Counted from the stretch's first letter, positions 9,637 to 18,516 are shown. The stretch is DNA of 64,000 nucleotides from an uncultured Mucilaginibacter sp. (GCA_903864275.1 CAIPFE010000060.1:186001-250000), one strand, 5' to 3'. Program-made: numbers and translations. Notes: generated from the letters alone by a model not told the origin.

Positions 9637-9846
9637 TAGGCTGACATAGCCTAAAGTCGAATCTATTTGACCTCACCGTATGGATGTCTGTTAAAACATG
9701 GCGTTATCGCCCTTAATTATCGCACTTCAATTTAAAATTAGATTTTGTAATTATAATTGTTTGAACATTTAATTTATTGGACGAAATAAATTATCCAGGA
9801 TCACTTATCCAGCAAGACAGCCAATTAACAATAAATGTAACTCAAA

Positions 9847-9996
9847 ATGAAATCCGCTAATTTCACTTTAGCCATTATAGTCTTGTTATGTCTCAACAGT
9901 TGCAATGCAGCAACTGATATATTAAAGGCAGGAGTGCTCGTTGCCATTTTTATTGTTGCCTGCTTATTTTGGTTTGCGTCGACATTAAAGTTATAA
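9847..9996 (+). CDS. Small lipoprotein-like membrane peptide, array member 3
   Basis: 49 residues, recognised by alignment with its neighbours. It has an N-terminal hydrophobic segment, lipobox-like LNSC with Cys19, a shortened linker, and a second hydrophobic segment ending FWFAS then TLKL. Its upstream DNA (ATTTATTGGACGAAA, GGATCA) partly matches the DNA upstream of member 4, suggesting that duplication included the regulatory region. It is the most diverged copy at the N-terminus. Confidence 0.65.
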   Translation: MKSANFTLAIIVLLCLNSCNAATDILKAGVLVAIFIVACLFWFASTLKL

Positions 9997-10261
9997 TGGC
10001 AGCGTCTTTTAGGCTTCCTGGGCATTCTTGTCATAAGACCCTGAGTTTTGAAAACCTCACGAAGGTGAAAGTTAACGCCATAATTGAGAGAATGGCCATT
10101 CGATTATTTATTTGTTAATAAATATAGTCTATTATTACCTCAGCCTACCAAATTTCTTCAGAATTGGTCGTTATACTTGTTATGGCCGATACATTATTGG
10201 ATGAAAAAAAGGATCAGCTCTTTTTAGCCATGATTATATAATTTGGAAATACTTAACCTAA

Positions 10262-10420
10262 ATGAAACGATTGTATTCCCCGTGCATCATTTTACTTTTG
10301 TTGTGTTTGAATAGTTGCCATTTTGTTAATGAAATATTTAAGGTTTGGGCCGTCGGTGGCATTTTCACTATCGTTGTTATCGTATGTCTTATTTGGATAG
10401 TCTCCATGATCAGGAAATAA
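10262..10420 (+). CDS. Small lipoprotein-like membrane peptide, array member 4
   Basis: 52 residues: MKRLYSP start, hydrophobic run, lipobox-like LNSC with Cys19, then a second hydrophobic segment ending IWIVSMIRK. The C-terminal SM-(F/I)-R-K ending is shared with member 1. It is followed by the convergent FGGY kinase gene. Conservation of Cys19, Trp and Ser across four copies argues that all are translated. Confidence 0.7.
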   Translation: MKRLYSPCIILLLLCLNSCHFVNEIFKVWAVGGIFTIVVIVCLIWIVSMIRK

Positions 10421-10488
10421 ACCGTATTATCCCCTCCATCTCATTCGTCCATATCTCCCCCTATTATTAGGGGGAGGACAGATGGTTT

Positions 10489-11787
10489 TTAAGAATAGTA
10501 TTTTAATTGGATAATATCATTCGGGATCGGGCTTGTATTCCAGTGCCGGTGCACGGCGAGTGCCGTGCCTAAGGCAGTTGCCTGCGCCATGGAAGCGGCA
10601 TATACTTCGAGCCCCGGGAAAGCAGCGGCGAGCATATGCATAAAAACCGAATTTTTACTGAAGCCGCCATCCACAAACATCCGTTTCACCCCGGTGCCTT
10701 TTAAAACATAGCCGGTTGATTTTTTTTGCTGGTCAACTATCTCAGCAATTAATTGATAATACGCTTTAATGTCCGCGTCTTCTGCATCTTCCGCGCTAAT
10801 TCCGACCTTCCCTGCTTCAAAAGGAATGTTACGATATTTCAATACGTCCTGGCCAAACTTTTCGGCAATGCGCTTTACCCCTTCCTCATACTCGTGACCG
10901 CTAAACAGGCGCGAGGCCTTTACAGGTTTACCGCTGTACTGTATATAATTTAAACAGTCATGTTGCAGTTCATCTTGCGTCAATGAGGATTGATTAAAAG
11001 GATTAAGGCTGATTGCCCAGGTGCCGGTAGAAAGCAGGATAAAAGGCTCCTTAAAACTTACCAGGTAAGGGATCAATGCAGCCGAGCTGTCGTGCAAGCC
11101 AACACCGACCTGGTAATTGCTGCCAGGGATTGAAGATCGAACTACGGCATCTGAGGCGTGGATGGGGGGCAGTTTATCGGCAATACCTTCCATGGTGACC
11201 CATTCGTGGTAATCATTCCGTTCAAAGTCCCAAAGGGCTGTGTGGCAGCCGATGCTGGTAAGATCGGAGAACATTTGCCCGCTTACCAGCCAGCTTAAAT
11301 ACTGCGGCAGGTGCAGCGCATATTTTATCTTTTTAAACAATTCGGGCTTTTGATATTTAATGCGGTACAACTGCAACCCCGAATTAAGACTGCCCAGCGC
11401 CGGGGACGCCGTTTGGAATGAAATTTTTTCTTTACCGCCATAGTTATTGTAAAACTGATCATTAAGGTCTTCGGGGTAAGGCTTCAGGTAATTATAAAGG
11501 GGCGCGATGGCTTGCCCATTTTCATCCAAATAAACAAAACTTGCCCCATAGGCCGAAAAATTTACTACTTTCAGTTCAAATTCTTTTAGTTTGCCTATCT
11601 CTTTCAGGGAATCATAAACCGAAAGTTCCAGGCTGTCGAGGTTTTCGCAGGGGAAGCCGTCCTCGTCAGTAATTTCATTAAACCTGGCGGATCGTTCAAA
11701 AACTATATTATAGCCCTCGTCAAAAAGAAAAAGCTTTTTATTGGTTTTGCCAACATCAAAAACCGCGATGACAGGTGTAGGTTTCAT
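10489..11787 (-). CDS. FGGY-family carbohydrate kinase, probable rhamnulokinase-type
   Basis: ATP-dependent sugar kinase of 432 residues, somewhat short for FGGY proteins (often 450-500). The N-terminal phosphate-binding loop is VFDVGKTNKK, the second domain starts near FILLSTGTWAISL, and MFVDGGFSKNSVF marks the C-terminal nucleotide site. It is the third gene of a three-gene unit, beginning one base after the isomerase stop codon. Context points to phosphorylation of the keto-sugar made by the isomerase (L-rhamnulose or a similar 6-deoxy-ketose). The exact substrate is inference. Confidence 0.85.
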   Translation of the reverse strand: MKPTPVIAVFDVGKTNKKLFLFDEGYNIVFERSARFNEITDEDGFPCENLDSLELSVYDSLKEIGKLKEFELKVVNFSAYGASFVYLDENGQAIAPLYNYLKPYPEDLNDQFYNNYGGKEKISFQTASPALGSLNSGLQLYRIKYQKPELFKKIKYALHLPQYLSWLVSGQMFSDLTSIGCHTALWDFERNDYHEWVTMEGIADKLPPIHASDAVVRSSIPGSNYQVGVGLHDSSAALIPYLVSFKEPFILLSTGTWAISLNPFNQSSLTQDELQHDCLNYIQYSGKPVKASRLFSGHEYEEGVKRIAEKFGQDVLKYRNIPFEAGKVGISAEDAEDADIKAYYQLIAEIVDQQKKSTGYVLKGTGVKRMFVDGGFSKNSVFMHMLAAAFPGLEVYAASMAQATALGTALAVHRHWNTSPIPNDIIQLKYYS

Positions 11788-11788
11788 A

Positions 11789-13057
11789 TTACAACCCGGT
11801 GGCTACAGTTTTTTCTCCCCGCTGCTTAATTAAACCACCCCTTACGTTTTGTTCACGGAAAACAGCGATAGGATCTAATGCGCCGCCAGACCTCAGGCGG
11901 GATTCGGCAATCAGCGGACGGACATCCGTACGATAGGCATCCTGTAAAATTTCCTGCGCTTTTGCCACGTCATTTTGCAGCTGTGCCTGTACCAGTGCAC
12001 TTTTATCAACCAGCAGGGCCTGGGCGTACGCAATTTTTATCGCTTCGACGGATTGCAGCAGGTCCTCAATAGGGTCTTTTACATTGTGCGAGGCATCGAT
12101 CATCCAGCCGATGCCGGTGGCGTGGTCCATGCCACGGGCATCCATACCTTCGACCAATTCATTAAATATTAAGAACAGCTGGTAGGGGTTAATGCTGCCG
12201 ACAGTAAGGTCATCGTCGCCATATTTAGAATCATTAAAATGGAAACCGGCCAGCTTGCCTTCCATCAGTAACAGGGAAACAATCTGCTCGATATTGGTAC
12301 CCTGCAGGTGGTGGCCGAGGTCGACAAGGGTAAGGGCTTTAGTCCCAAGTTTTGAAGCTAATAAATACGACTGGCCCCAATCGCCAATGGTCGTCGAATA
12401 AAAGTTAGGCTCGAAGGGTTTGTATTCGATCCACATTTTCCAGTCATCCGGCAGCGACTCGTAAATTTGCTGAAGGCTATGGAGTGTACGCTGAAAAGCC
12501 CCCCTGAAATTCAACTGGCCGGGAAAATTTGACCCATCGGATAACCAAACCGACAGCGCGTTTGACCCTAAAGCCACCCCATATTTTATCACTTCGATAT
12601 TATGCGCAATAGCTTGCTCCCTAACCGCTTTATCCGCATGATGGAGAGAGCCGAATTTATAACTCAGTTTTTGTCCCGGTTGGTCCTGGAAAGTGTTGGA
12701 GTTTACCGCATCAAAATGCAGCCCGAAATGGGATGCTAAACTTTTTACAGAGGCAGCATTTTCGGGAATATCCCAGGGAATGTGCAAGGAGATCGAGTTG
12801 CTTGAGCGGTTAAGCGCATGAATCAATCCAACATCTTCAATTTTCTCCTCCAAATTTCGCGGTTCGCCGCCGCCAGAAAACCGTCCGAAGCGTGTGCCAC
12901 CTGTGCCAAGGGCCCAGCTGGGAATGGCTATCTGAAAGGCTTCCAATTTTTTCAGCAGATCACCGGGTTTTGTTATTTCCGAAGCAACAAAATCAAATTT
13001 GCGTTGATGTTCTTTTAAATGTCGATGATTGTATTCGTCAATTTTATGCTGTTCCAT
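11789..13057 (-). CDS. TIM-barrel sugar isomerase, L-rhamnose isomerase type
   Basis: 422 residues, matching the Pseudomonas stutzeri-type L-rhamnose isomerases (AP-endonuclease-like TIM barrel) rather than the E. coli RhaA type. Visible features are the GTGGTRFGRF segment near residue 51, acidic metal-site candidates in EYKPFEPNFY, and the metal-ligand region LVDLGHH with GFHFNDSKYGDDD. It interconverts an aldose and a ketose using a divalent metal. The mutarotase gene ends five bases upstream and the kinase starts one base downstream, so the three are surely one operon. No aldolase gene follows. Confidence 0.85.
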   Translation of the reverse strand: MEQHKIDEYNHRHLKEHQRKFDFVASEITKPGDLLKKLEAFQIAIPSWALGTGGTRFGRFSGGGEPRNLEEKIEDVGLIHALNRSSNSISLHIPWDIPENAASVKSLASHFGLHFDAVNSNTFQDQPGQKLSYKFGSLHHADKAVREQAIAHNIEVIKYGVALGSNALSVWLSDGSNFPGQLNFRGAFQRTLHSLQQIYESLPDDWKMWIEYKPFEPNFYSTTIGDWGQSYLLASKLGTKALTLVDLGHHLQGTNIEQIVSLLLMEGKLAGFHFNDSKYGDDDLTVGSINPYQLFLIFNELVEGMDARGMDHATGIGWMIDASHNVKDPIEDLLQSVEAIKIAYAQALLVDKSALVQAQLQNDVAKAQEILQDAYRTDVRPLIAESRLRSGGALDPIAVFREQNVRGGLIKQRGEKTVATGL

Positions 13058-13062
13058 TTTTA

Positions 13063-13377
13063 TCAGGCTAAATAAAAAACTTCTTTTAAGGGGATACTTA
13101 CCGGTGAGTTATCGGTATTGGTTTCCATAATATCGCTCATAAACCGCCACCATTGCTGCACTACCGGGTTGGTGGGTAAATTATCCAATAACCCGGGATC
13201 ATCAGCTTTTAACGTCGCAAAAAGGTAACCGGTTTCCTCATCAATAAATATCGAGTAATCGCTGATGCCGGCGGCTTTAAGTACTTCAACCAGGCCAGGC
13301 CAAATTTCATCATGCCGCGTTTTGTATTCCTCAGCAAAACCCGGAAACAGTTTCATTTTAAACGCTACCCTGTGCAT
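13063..13377 (-). CDS. rhaM: L-rhamnose mutarotase
   Basis: 104 residues, exactly the expected size. It catalyses exchange between the alpha and beta anomers of L-rhamnose. Family features are the start MHRVAFKMKLFPGFAEEYKTRH, with a conserved His and Tyr, the IFIDEETGYLFA strand, and a C-terminal WWRFMSDIMETN. It is the first gene of the operon. A promoter is not clear. A TTTG with CTATTTTG 20 bp on exists upstream but matches the -7 box only in part. Confidence 0.92.
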   Translation of the reverse strand: MHRVAFKMKLFPGFAEEYKTRHDEIWPGLVEVLKAAGISDYSIFIDEETGYLFATLKADDPGLLDNLPTNPVVQQWWRFMSDIMETNTDNSPVSIPLKEVFYLA

Positions 13378-13572
13378 ATATTTAATAATAGTAAAGAATC
13401 AAGAGCCGAGAATCAAGATAAAGTTTCCGCCATCATTTGGTTTAATGAAAGCCGTCGGTTTATGGGAGCAATTTACTAATTATTATGATTGTCAAAATAG
13501 AAGCATGAAATTACTAATGACAAACGCATCTTAATATTTGCCATAAAATCCATTCAAGAAAATTCACTATTA

Positions 13573-13733
13573 GGTGGCTCCGATGGAGCCAAAGATTTTT
13601 GGTGTTATTTTTCTATAAACACGCGGCTCCGCTGGAGCCGACATATCGACTTTGTCAAGAAAAATCCAACCCCAGCGGGGTTGCGTGTTTATAGAATACC
13701 GGAAATAAGGGATCCGGCTCCATAGGAGCCACC
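13573..13733. repeat. Composite four-hairpin repeat element, copy 1
   Basis: Four small hairpins with 6-bp stems and 3-nt loops lie at 13576-13590, 13625-13639, 13668-13682 and 13716-13730 (three GGCTCC/GGAGCC stems, one AACCCC/GGGGTT). A perfect 14-bp inverted repeat TTCTATAAACACGC at 13611-13624 pairs with 13683-13696. Outer arms GGTGGCTCC (13573-13581) and GGAGCCACC (13725-13733) are also complementary. The same architecture recurs at 45347-45508. The rest of the 13378-13886 gap holds no gene. Confidence 0.85.
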
Positions 13734-13833
13734 TTGGCCGCATTAAATGATATAAATAATGCTTTAAACTACTTAGACGCGTTCGCCCTGTTAAATTGAT
13801 AAGGACTTTTCAAAGGCGGGCATAGCGCAGACC

Positions 13834-13865
13834 AAAAAAAAATCCTTCCGGTTATGAAAGGATTT
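13834..13865 (-). terminator. Rho-independent terminator of the NlpC/P60 gene
   Basis: On the minus strand AAATCCTT (13865-13858) pairs with AAGGATTT (13847-13840) and is followed by a run of T. It sits just past the stop codon of the NlpC/P60 peptidase gene. Confidence 0.8.
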
Positions 13866-13886
13866 GCTATGATATTTTAGGTGGTT

Positions 13887-14465
13887 TTAGTTCTTGTTAT
13901 TCTCAGCGCTTTCTTTTTCAAGCTCTTCTTTAAATGATTCGAGCATGCGGCCACCGCGGTAAAAATACCGGCTGTAATAAGCATCATCAAGACTGCTGAT
14001 AGCTACGCCTTTCGATGAGGCATGCGCGAACCGGTTGTTGCCTAAATATATGCCCACATGCGATATGCGGCGGCTATGAATTTTGAAGAAAACCAGGTCG
14101 CCTTCTTTAAGCTCATCCCGCCGTACGGGGCTAACCATGCTGAATATATCACGCGAGCTGCGTTCAATATCCATGTTAAATACCTGGCTGTATAATTCTT
14201 TTGTGAATGCCGAGCAATCGATCCCGTTTTTTGAGCTTCCGCCAAAACGGTATGGCGTGCCAATCCAATCGTAAACAAAATGAAAAAGTTTCATATTTGA
14301 GGTTGCCGATAATGCAACACCCATAATTTGTGATAAATAATCTTTGGCTAAGCTTTCCTGGTCGTCCGAAGTTTTATCGTCCGTTTGGTTTGGACTGATT
14401 TTTGTTTGTGCCTGTACTACTAAAACACTGAAAAATAACGCAATAACGATAGTAATTTTCTTCAT
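13887..14465 (-). CDS. NlpC/P60 (C40) family cell-wall peptidase
   Basis: Exported cysteine peptidase of 192 residues that probably cleaves peptidoglycan stem peptides. A signal peptide covers residues 1-20 (ending VQAQ). The C40 domain spans about residues 60-172, with catalytic Cys84 in GIDCSAFTK, His136 in ISHVGIYLG and third polar residue His148 in FAHASS. No SH3 or LysM wall-binding domain is present, so it is a minimal enzyme. The tail is charged (Glu/Lys-rich). It is divergent from pdhA with a clear terminator downstream. Confidence 0.93.
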   Translation of the reverse strand: MKKITIVIALFFSVLVVQAQTKISPNQTDDKTSDDQESLAKDYLSQIMGVALSATSNMKLFHFVYDWIGTPYRFGGSSKNGIDCSAFTKELYSQVFNMDIERSSRDIFSMVSPVRRDELKEGDLVFFKIHSRRISHVGIYLGNNRFAHASSKGVAISSLDDAYYSRYFYRGGRMLESFKEELEKESAENNKN

Positions 14466-14859
14466 TTAATCTATAGTTTGTTGTAAAACCTCAACAACTT
14501 GTTTATTAAATTGGACACCCTTGCCTACTGTTGGCTACAAAACTATTCAATTTTTTTATATCTGCAAGCAGATAGCTACTTTTTTTTAACATTTATATGA
14601 CAATGTTAACAATCTGATACTTTTAACGTATAGTTAATGTTTTTTGTTCGGGTAATTTCTATAAAAACCCCTGTTTGAGGAAAAAATGGGGGTAGATTCT
14701 ACCCGTTTGGCACACCCCGCCATGGCCATAATAATGGCCGTAAAGGCAAATTGAAAATAAATCATAAAACTTTACAACAAATTCATCGCAGTTTCGATAT
14801 TTTCACGGATATAATTAGATTTGCGCTTTACTCCGTAAATTGATCGTTTAATATAATAC
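14466..14859. other. Divergent intergenic region between NlpC/P60 and pdhA
   Basis: No gene in 394 bp. It holds an 8-bp inverted repeat TTAACATT/AATGTTAA at about 14586-14609 near the peptidase side, a GGCCAT/ATGGCC hairpin near 14723-14740, and the pdhA promoter listed separately. Confidence 0.5.
14792..14823 (+). promoter_or_regulatory. Bacteroidota-type promoter of pdhA
   Basis: TTTC at 14792-14795 (one mismatch to TTTG) lies 20 bp before TAGATTTG at 14816-14823, which fits TAnnTTTG fully. The predicted start lies about 30 bp before the pdhA ATG. Confidence 0.6.
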
Positions 14860-15855
14860 ATGAGTTCAATCGAAATAAATAAAGACACCTACCTGATGTG
14901 GTACGAGTCGATGCTGTTAATGCGGAAGTTCGAAGAAAAAGCCGGACAGCTATACGGGCAGCAAAAAATTAGGGGCTTTTGCCACTTATATATAGGCCAG
15001 GAGGCTGTTTTAGCCGGCGCGATGTCCGTAATAAAGCCTGAGGACAGTATGATCACCGCTTATCGCGATCATGCGCACGCCATCGCCAAAGGGGTTACGT
15101 CGAACGCTATTATGGCCGAACTTTACGGCAAGGCTACGGGCTGCTCAAAAGGCAAAGGCGGCTCCATGCACATGTTTAGCAAGGAGCACCACTTTTATGG
15201 CGGGTTTGGTATTGTTGGCGGCCAGGTACCATTAGGGGCAGGAGTAGCTTTTTCCGAACAGTTTAACGGTACCCAGTTTGTGAACATTACTTATATGGGC
15301 GATGGCGCAGTTCGCCAGGGCTCGGTTACCGAAACCTTTAATATGGCAGCCCTTTGGAAACTGCCTGTAATTTTTATTTGCGAAAATAATGGTTACGCCA
15401 TGGGCACTTCGGTTCAGCGTACCACGGCGGATACCGACATTTACAAAATAGGGCTCCCTTACGGGATACCTTCATCAGCCGTTGATGGGATGGACCCGGC
15501 TGCTGTACACAAAGCAATGGACGAAGCTGTTCAGCGCGCGCGCAATGGAGAAGGGCCAACTTTCCTTGAGATGCGCACCTACCGCTATAAAGGTCACTCG
15601 ATGTCCGATCCTCAAAAATACCGCACGAAGGAAGAACTTGAAAGCTATAAGGCTAAAGACCCGATAGAGCTGACAAAACATATTATCGAATCGGAAGGTT
15701 ATGCTGATGCGAAATGGTTTGAAGATATTGATGCGAAAGTGAAAGCGGAAGTTGATGAATCAGTAAAGTTCGCTGAAGAATCTCCGTGGCCTGAAGCTTC
15801 GGAATTATATACCGATGTGTATGTAGAAAAAGATTATCCTTTTATAAAGGACTAA
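14860..15855 (+). CDS. pdhA: Pyruvate dehydrogenase E1 component, alpha subunit
   Basis: 331 residues. It is the thiamine diphosphate-binding alpha chain of the pyruvate dehydrogenase complex, which decarboxylates pyruvate and transfers the acetyl group to lipoate on E2. The TPP motif starts with GDGAVRQGS and ends with ENN about 27 residues later. The phosphorylation-loop region YRYKGHSMSDPQKYR is present near residue 243. The E2 gene follows after 46 bp in the same direction. The E1-beta gene is not in the window, although alpha and beta chains are both needed. Confidence 0.97.
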   Translation: MSSIEINKDTYLMWYESMLLMRKFEEKAGQLYGQQKIRGFCHLYIGQEAVLAGAMSVIKPEDSMITAYRDHAHAIAKGVTSNAIMAELYGKATGCSKGKGGSMHMFSKEHHFYGGFGIVGGQVPLGAGVAFSEQFNGTQFVNITYMGDGAVRQGSVTETFNMAALWKLPVIFICENNGYAMGTSVQRTTADTDIYKIGLPYGIPSSAVDGMDPAAVHKAMDEAVQRARNGEGPTFLEMRTYRYKGHSMSDPQKYRTKEELESYKAKDPIELTKHIIESEGYADAKWFEDIDAKVKAEVDESVKFAEESPWPEASELYTDVYVEKDYPFIKD

Positions 15856-15901
15856 TCATTTATAGTTAACTTGAATATTAGATAACATTGATCATTTATA
15901 T

Positions 15902-17740
15902 ATGGCCGAAGTAATTAAAATGCCCAAAATGAGCGATACCATGACCGAAGGGGTATTGGCAAAATGGCATAAAAAAGTTGGTGACAAAGTAAAATCGGGC
16001 GATGTACTGGCTGAGGTGGAGACCGATAAAGCCACGATGGATCTTGAGTCGTACTCGGATGGCACATTGCTTTATATAGGTGCTGAAGAAGGGAAAGCTG
16101 TTCCGGTTGATTCCCTTATCGCCATTTTAGGCGCCGAAGGCGAAGATTACCATGCGGCCCTTGCGGCTGACACGGCTGAAGCACCAAAGGCAGGAGATAA
16201 AGTGGCAGAAGACAGTAGCAGCGCTGAAACCGGGGCCGCGCCTGCCGCTGAAACGCCAAAAGAGGATGCTGCTGCTGAAGTACCGGCTAAAGAAAAGCCG
16301 GCAGAAGAAGCGCCCAAAGAAAAAGCCGCTAAAGGTAACGTAGCTGAAGATAAAAAGCCACAGGCTGCGGTTGAAGCAAAGTCGAAGGTTGATAAAGCAA
16401 GCATACCCGCCACCGTGATCCGCATGCCGGCGCTAAGCGATACCATGACCGAAGGCGTGATCAATAAATGGAATTTTAAAGTTGGCGATACTGTAAAATC
16501 TGACGATTCGCTTGCCGATGTTGAAACCGATAAGGCCACTATGGAAGTGGTGGGCTATGAAGCAGGCACGTTACTATATATCGGCCCTAAAGAGGGTGAA
16601 GCCGCCAAAGTTAACGGCATTATTGCGATAGTTGGCAAAGCGGGTACTGATATTACACCGTTGTTGACGGATGATGAGCCCGAAACAGTAGCAGCTGAAA
16701 GTAGCAGTAAAGAACCTGAAGCAGTGGCAGTAGAAAGTAGCAGTAGCAGTGAAGAAGAAGAGGATGACGCTGCAAGTGCTCCTGTCAGTGAAGCGGATAG
16801 CCGTATAAAGGCATCGCCGCTTGCACGCAAAATAGCAAAAGAAAAAGGGATAAACCTTAGTGATATAAAAGGATCAGCCGAAGGCGGCCGTATTATTAAA
16901 AAGGATGTAGAGGAATATGTTCCGGCAGCTAAGCCAGTAGCAGCGGTAAGTAGCAGTGGCAGTAAAGATGCTGCACCTGCTTCTGCTCCGGCCAGTGCCA
17001 CTTCGCCCGCACCTGCTGCACCAGCGCCTGCAATTACACTCCCGGCATATACAGGTGAAGAAAAATATACCGAGAAATCGGTTAGCCAGATGCGCAAAGC
17101 CATATCCAGGCGCTTATCCGAAAGTTTGTTTACCGCGCCGCATTTTTATGTGACCATGAGCATTGATATGGACGAGTCGATAAAGGCCCGTACCCGTATC
17201 AATGAGATCGCACCGGTAAAAATATCATTCAACGATTTTGTAGTAAAAGCATGTGCTGTTGCCATAAAACAACACCCTGCTATTAATTCATCGTTCCAGG
17301 GCGACACCATCCGGTTTAACGAACATGTGCATATTGGTGTTGCCGTAGCTGTTGACGAAGGTTTACTGGTACCGGTTGTGCGTTTTGCCGATGGTAAAAC
17401 ACTGAGCCGCATTTCCGCCGAAGTAAAAGACTTCGCCGGGCGTGCCAAAGCACGGAAATTACAGATTCCCGAAATGGAGGGCTCAACCTTTACCATATCA
17501 AACCTTGGTATGTTTGGGGTTGATGAGTTTACCGCTATAATTAACACACCAAATGCCTGTATACTTGCCGTTAGTGGCATTCAACAGGTTCCGGTTGTTA
17601 AAAACGGCGCCGTAGTACCCGGGAATATTATGAAAGTAACCCTTAGCTGCGACCACCGCGTGGTTGACGGTGCAACCGGGGCGGCGTTCCTGCAAACACT
17701 GAAATCATTGCTGGAAGAACCGGTGAGGCTTTTAATTTAA
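15902..17740 (+). CDS. pdhC: Dihydrolipoamide acetyltransferase (E2) of pyruvate dehydrogenase
   Basis: 612-residue core subunit of the pyruvate dehydrogenase complex, which transfers acetyl from lipoate to CoA. It has two lipoyl domains with acceptor lysines Lys43 and Lys211, each in ETDKATM. Long Ala/Pro/Glu-rich linkers follow each domain. The peripheral subunit-binding domain is at about residues 302-338 (SPLARKIAKEKGINL). The C-terminal catalytic domain carries DHRVVDG at 584-590 with His585. Ser-rich GSSS-like stretches in the linkers explain the spurious opposite-strand frames. It is co-transcribed with pdhA and followed by a strong terminator. Confidence 0.97.
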   Translation: MAEVIKMPKMSDTMTEGVLAKWHKKVGDKVKSGDVLAEVETDKATMDLESYSDGTLLYIGAEEGKAVPVDSLIAILGAEGEDYHAALAADTAEAPKAGDKVAEDSSSAETGAAPAAETPKEDAAAEVPAKEKPAEEAPKEKAAKGNVAEDKKPQAAVEAKSKVDKASIPATVIRMPALSDTMTEGVINKWNFKVGDTVKSDDSLADVETDKATMEVVGYEAGTLLYIGPKEGEAAKVNGIIAIVGKAGTDITPLLTDDEPETVAAESSSKEPEAVAVESSSSSEEEEDDAASAPVSEADSRIKASPLARKIAKEKGINLSDIKGSAEGGRIIKKDVEEYVPAAKPVAAVSSSGSKDAAPASAPASATSPAPAAPAPAITLPAYTGEEKYTEKSVSQMRKAISRRLSESLFTAPHFYVTMSIDMDESIKARTRINEIAPVKISFNDFVVKACAVAIKQHPAINSSFQGDTIRFNEHVHIGVAVAVDEGLLVPVVRFADGKTLSRISAEVKDFAGRAKARKLQIPEMEGSTFTISNLGMFGVDEFTAIINTPNACILAVSGIQQVPVVKNGAVVPGNIMKVTLSCDHRVVDGATGAAFLQTLKSLLEEPVRLLI

Positions 17741-17778
17741 TTTCGGATTTCGGAATTTCGATTTCGGATTTAAGATAT

Positions 17779-17810
17779 AAGCGATGGGTTTTAGGACTCA
17801 TCGCTTTTTT
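17779..17810 (+). terminator. Rho-independent terminator of the pdhA-pdhC operon
   Basis: GCGATG at 17781-17786 pairs with CATCGC at 17799-17804, followed by six T. Reiterated ATTTCGG words lie between it and the pdhC stop codon. Confidence 0.85.
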
Positions 17811-18033
17811 ATTGGGGTCCAATCAATGCACTAAATACTACTTTTATCACATTTTTCAAGCGCCCGGCATTCTCTACATTGTCAACAAGTTTTTTTCTTG
17901 GGAGGAATAAAAAAAATATTTAAGTTCAATTTGATAAATAATATAATATTCAATACATATCTTTATATATCCCCTTAATTCATTTTGTGCCATTTGCAAT
18001 AACAGCTATTTAGCTTAAAACAGCGTTGTTATC

Positions 18034-18516
18034 ATGATTAAACTTAAACAAATGAGGTATAAACTATTATTAATTATGATAGTTACAACCGGGAGCAACT
18101 TTAGCGTACAAGCCCAGAACGATACTATACCGGATCATATGCTGGCCAACCAGCTGCAGGCCATCATCGTAAAAATTGGCTTACCTGTTGATTCAGCTTC
18201 TGTATATATAAAGGATTTCAAATTGGTGCCGGGAACAAAGCCATCCGAAACCGTATACAGCTCCCGGCTTGACAGCGCTGTGTATATCGTATTTAAAACG
18301 GATGAGAACAACCATATCCTGGTAATTCTTACCTCGATGCCGACCACATTTTTAAGCACGGTCAAAAAATTTATCGCTAACATGGGTATGGTCCCTTCCG
18401 GCACCGAGGCGCCGGCGGGTTATACTGCCTACGCAAACCCCAAATATGCCGCTTTCCTGAATCCTGAAATAAAAGCAGGCACTTTATCCCTGGTGCTGTT
18501 GCAGGGCGGGAAATGA
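18034..18516 (+). CDS. Secreted protein of unknown function
   Basis: 160 residues with a signal peptide ending VQAQ near residue 28. The ATG at 18052 would give a more typical n-region (MRYKLLL). The mature part is about 130 residues with no motif I recognise. It has alternating polar and hydrophobic strands and no Cys, and is probably a small soluble periplasmic domain. It stands alone between the PDH operon and another unknown gene. Confidence 0.6.
   Translation: MIKLKQMRYKLLLIMIVTTGSNFSVQAQNDTIPDHMLANQLQAIIVKIGLPVDSASVYIKDFKLVPGTKPSETVYSSRLDSAVYIVFKTDENNHILVILTSMPTTFLSTVKKFIANMGMVPSGTEAPAGYTAYANPKYAAFLNPEIKAGTLSLVLLQGGK

Noticed and set aside
9184..10420. Small array proteins as phosphatidate cytidylyltransferases
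   Set aside because: At about 50 residues they are far too small for that enzyme and lack its motifs. Any such label would be a propagated misannotation.
16147..17103. Long minus-strand frames inside pdhC
   Set aside because: They mirror the Ala/Pro/Glu-rich linkers of E2 and have no family features.
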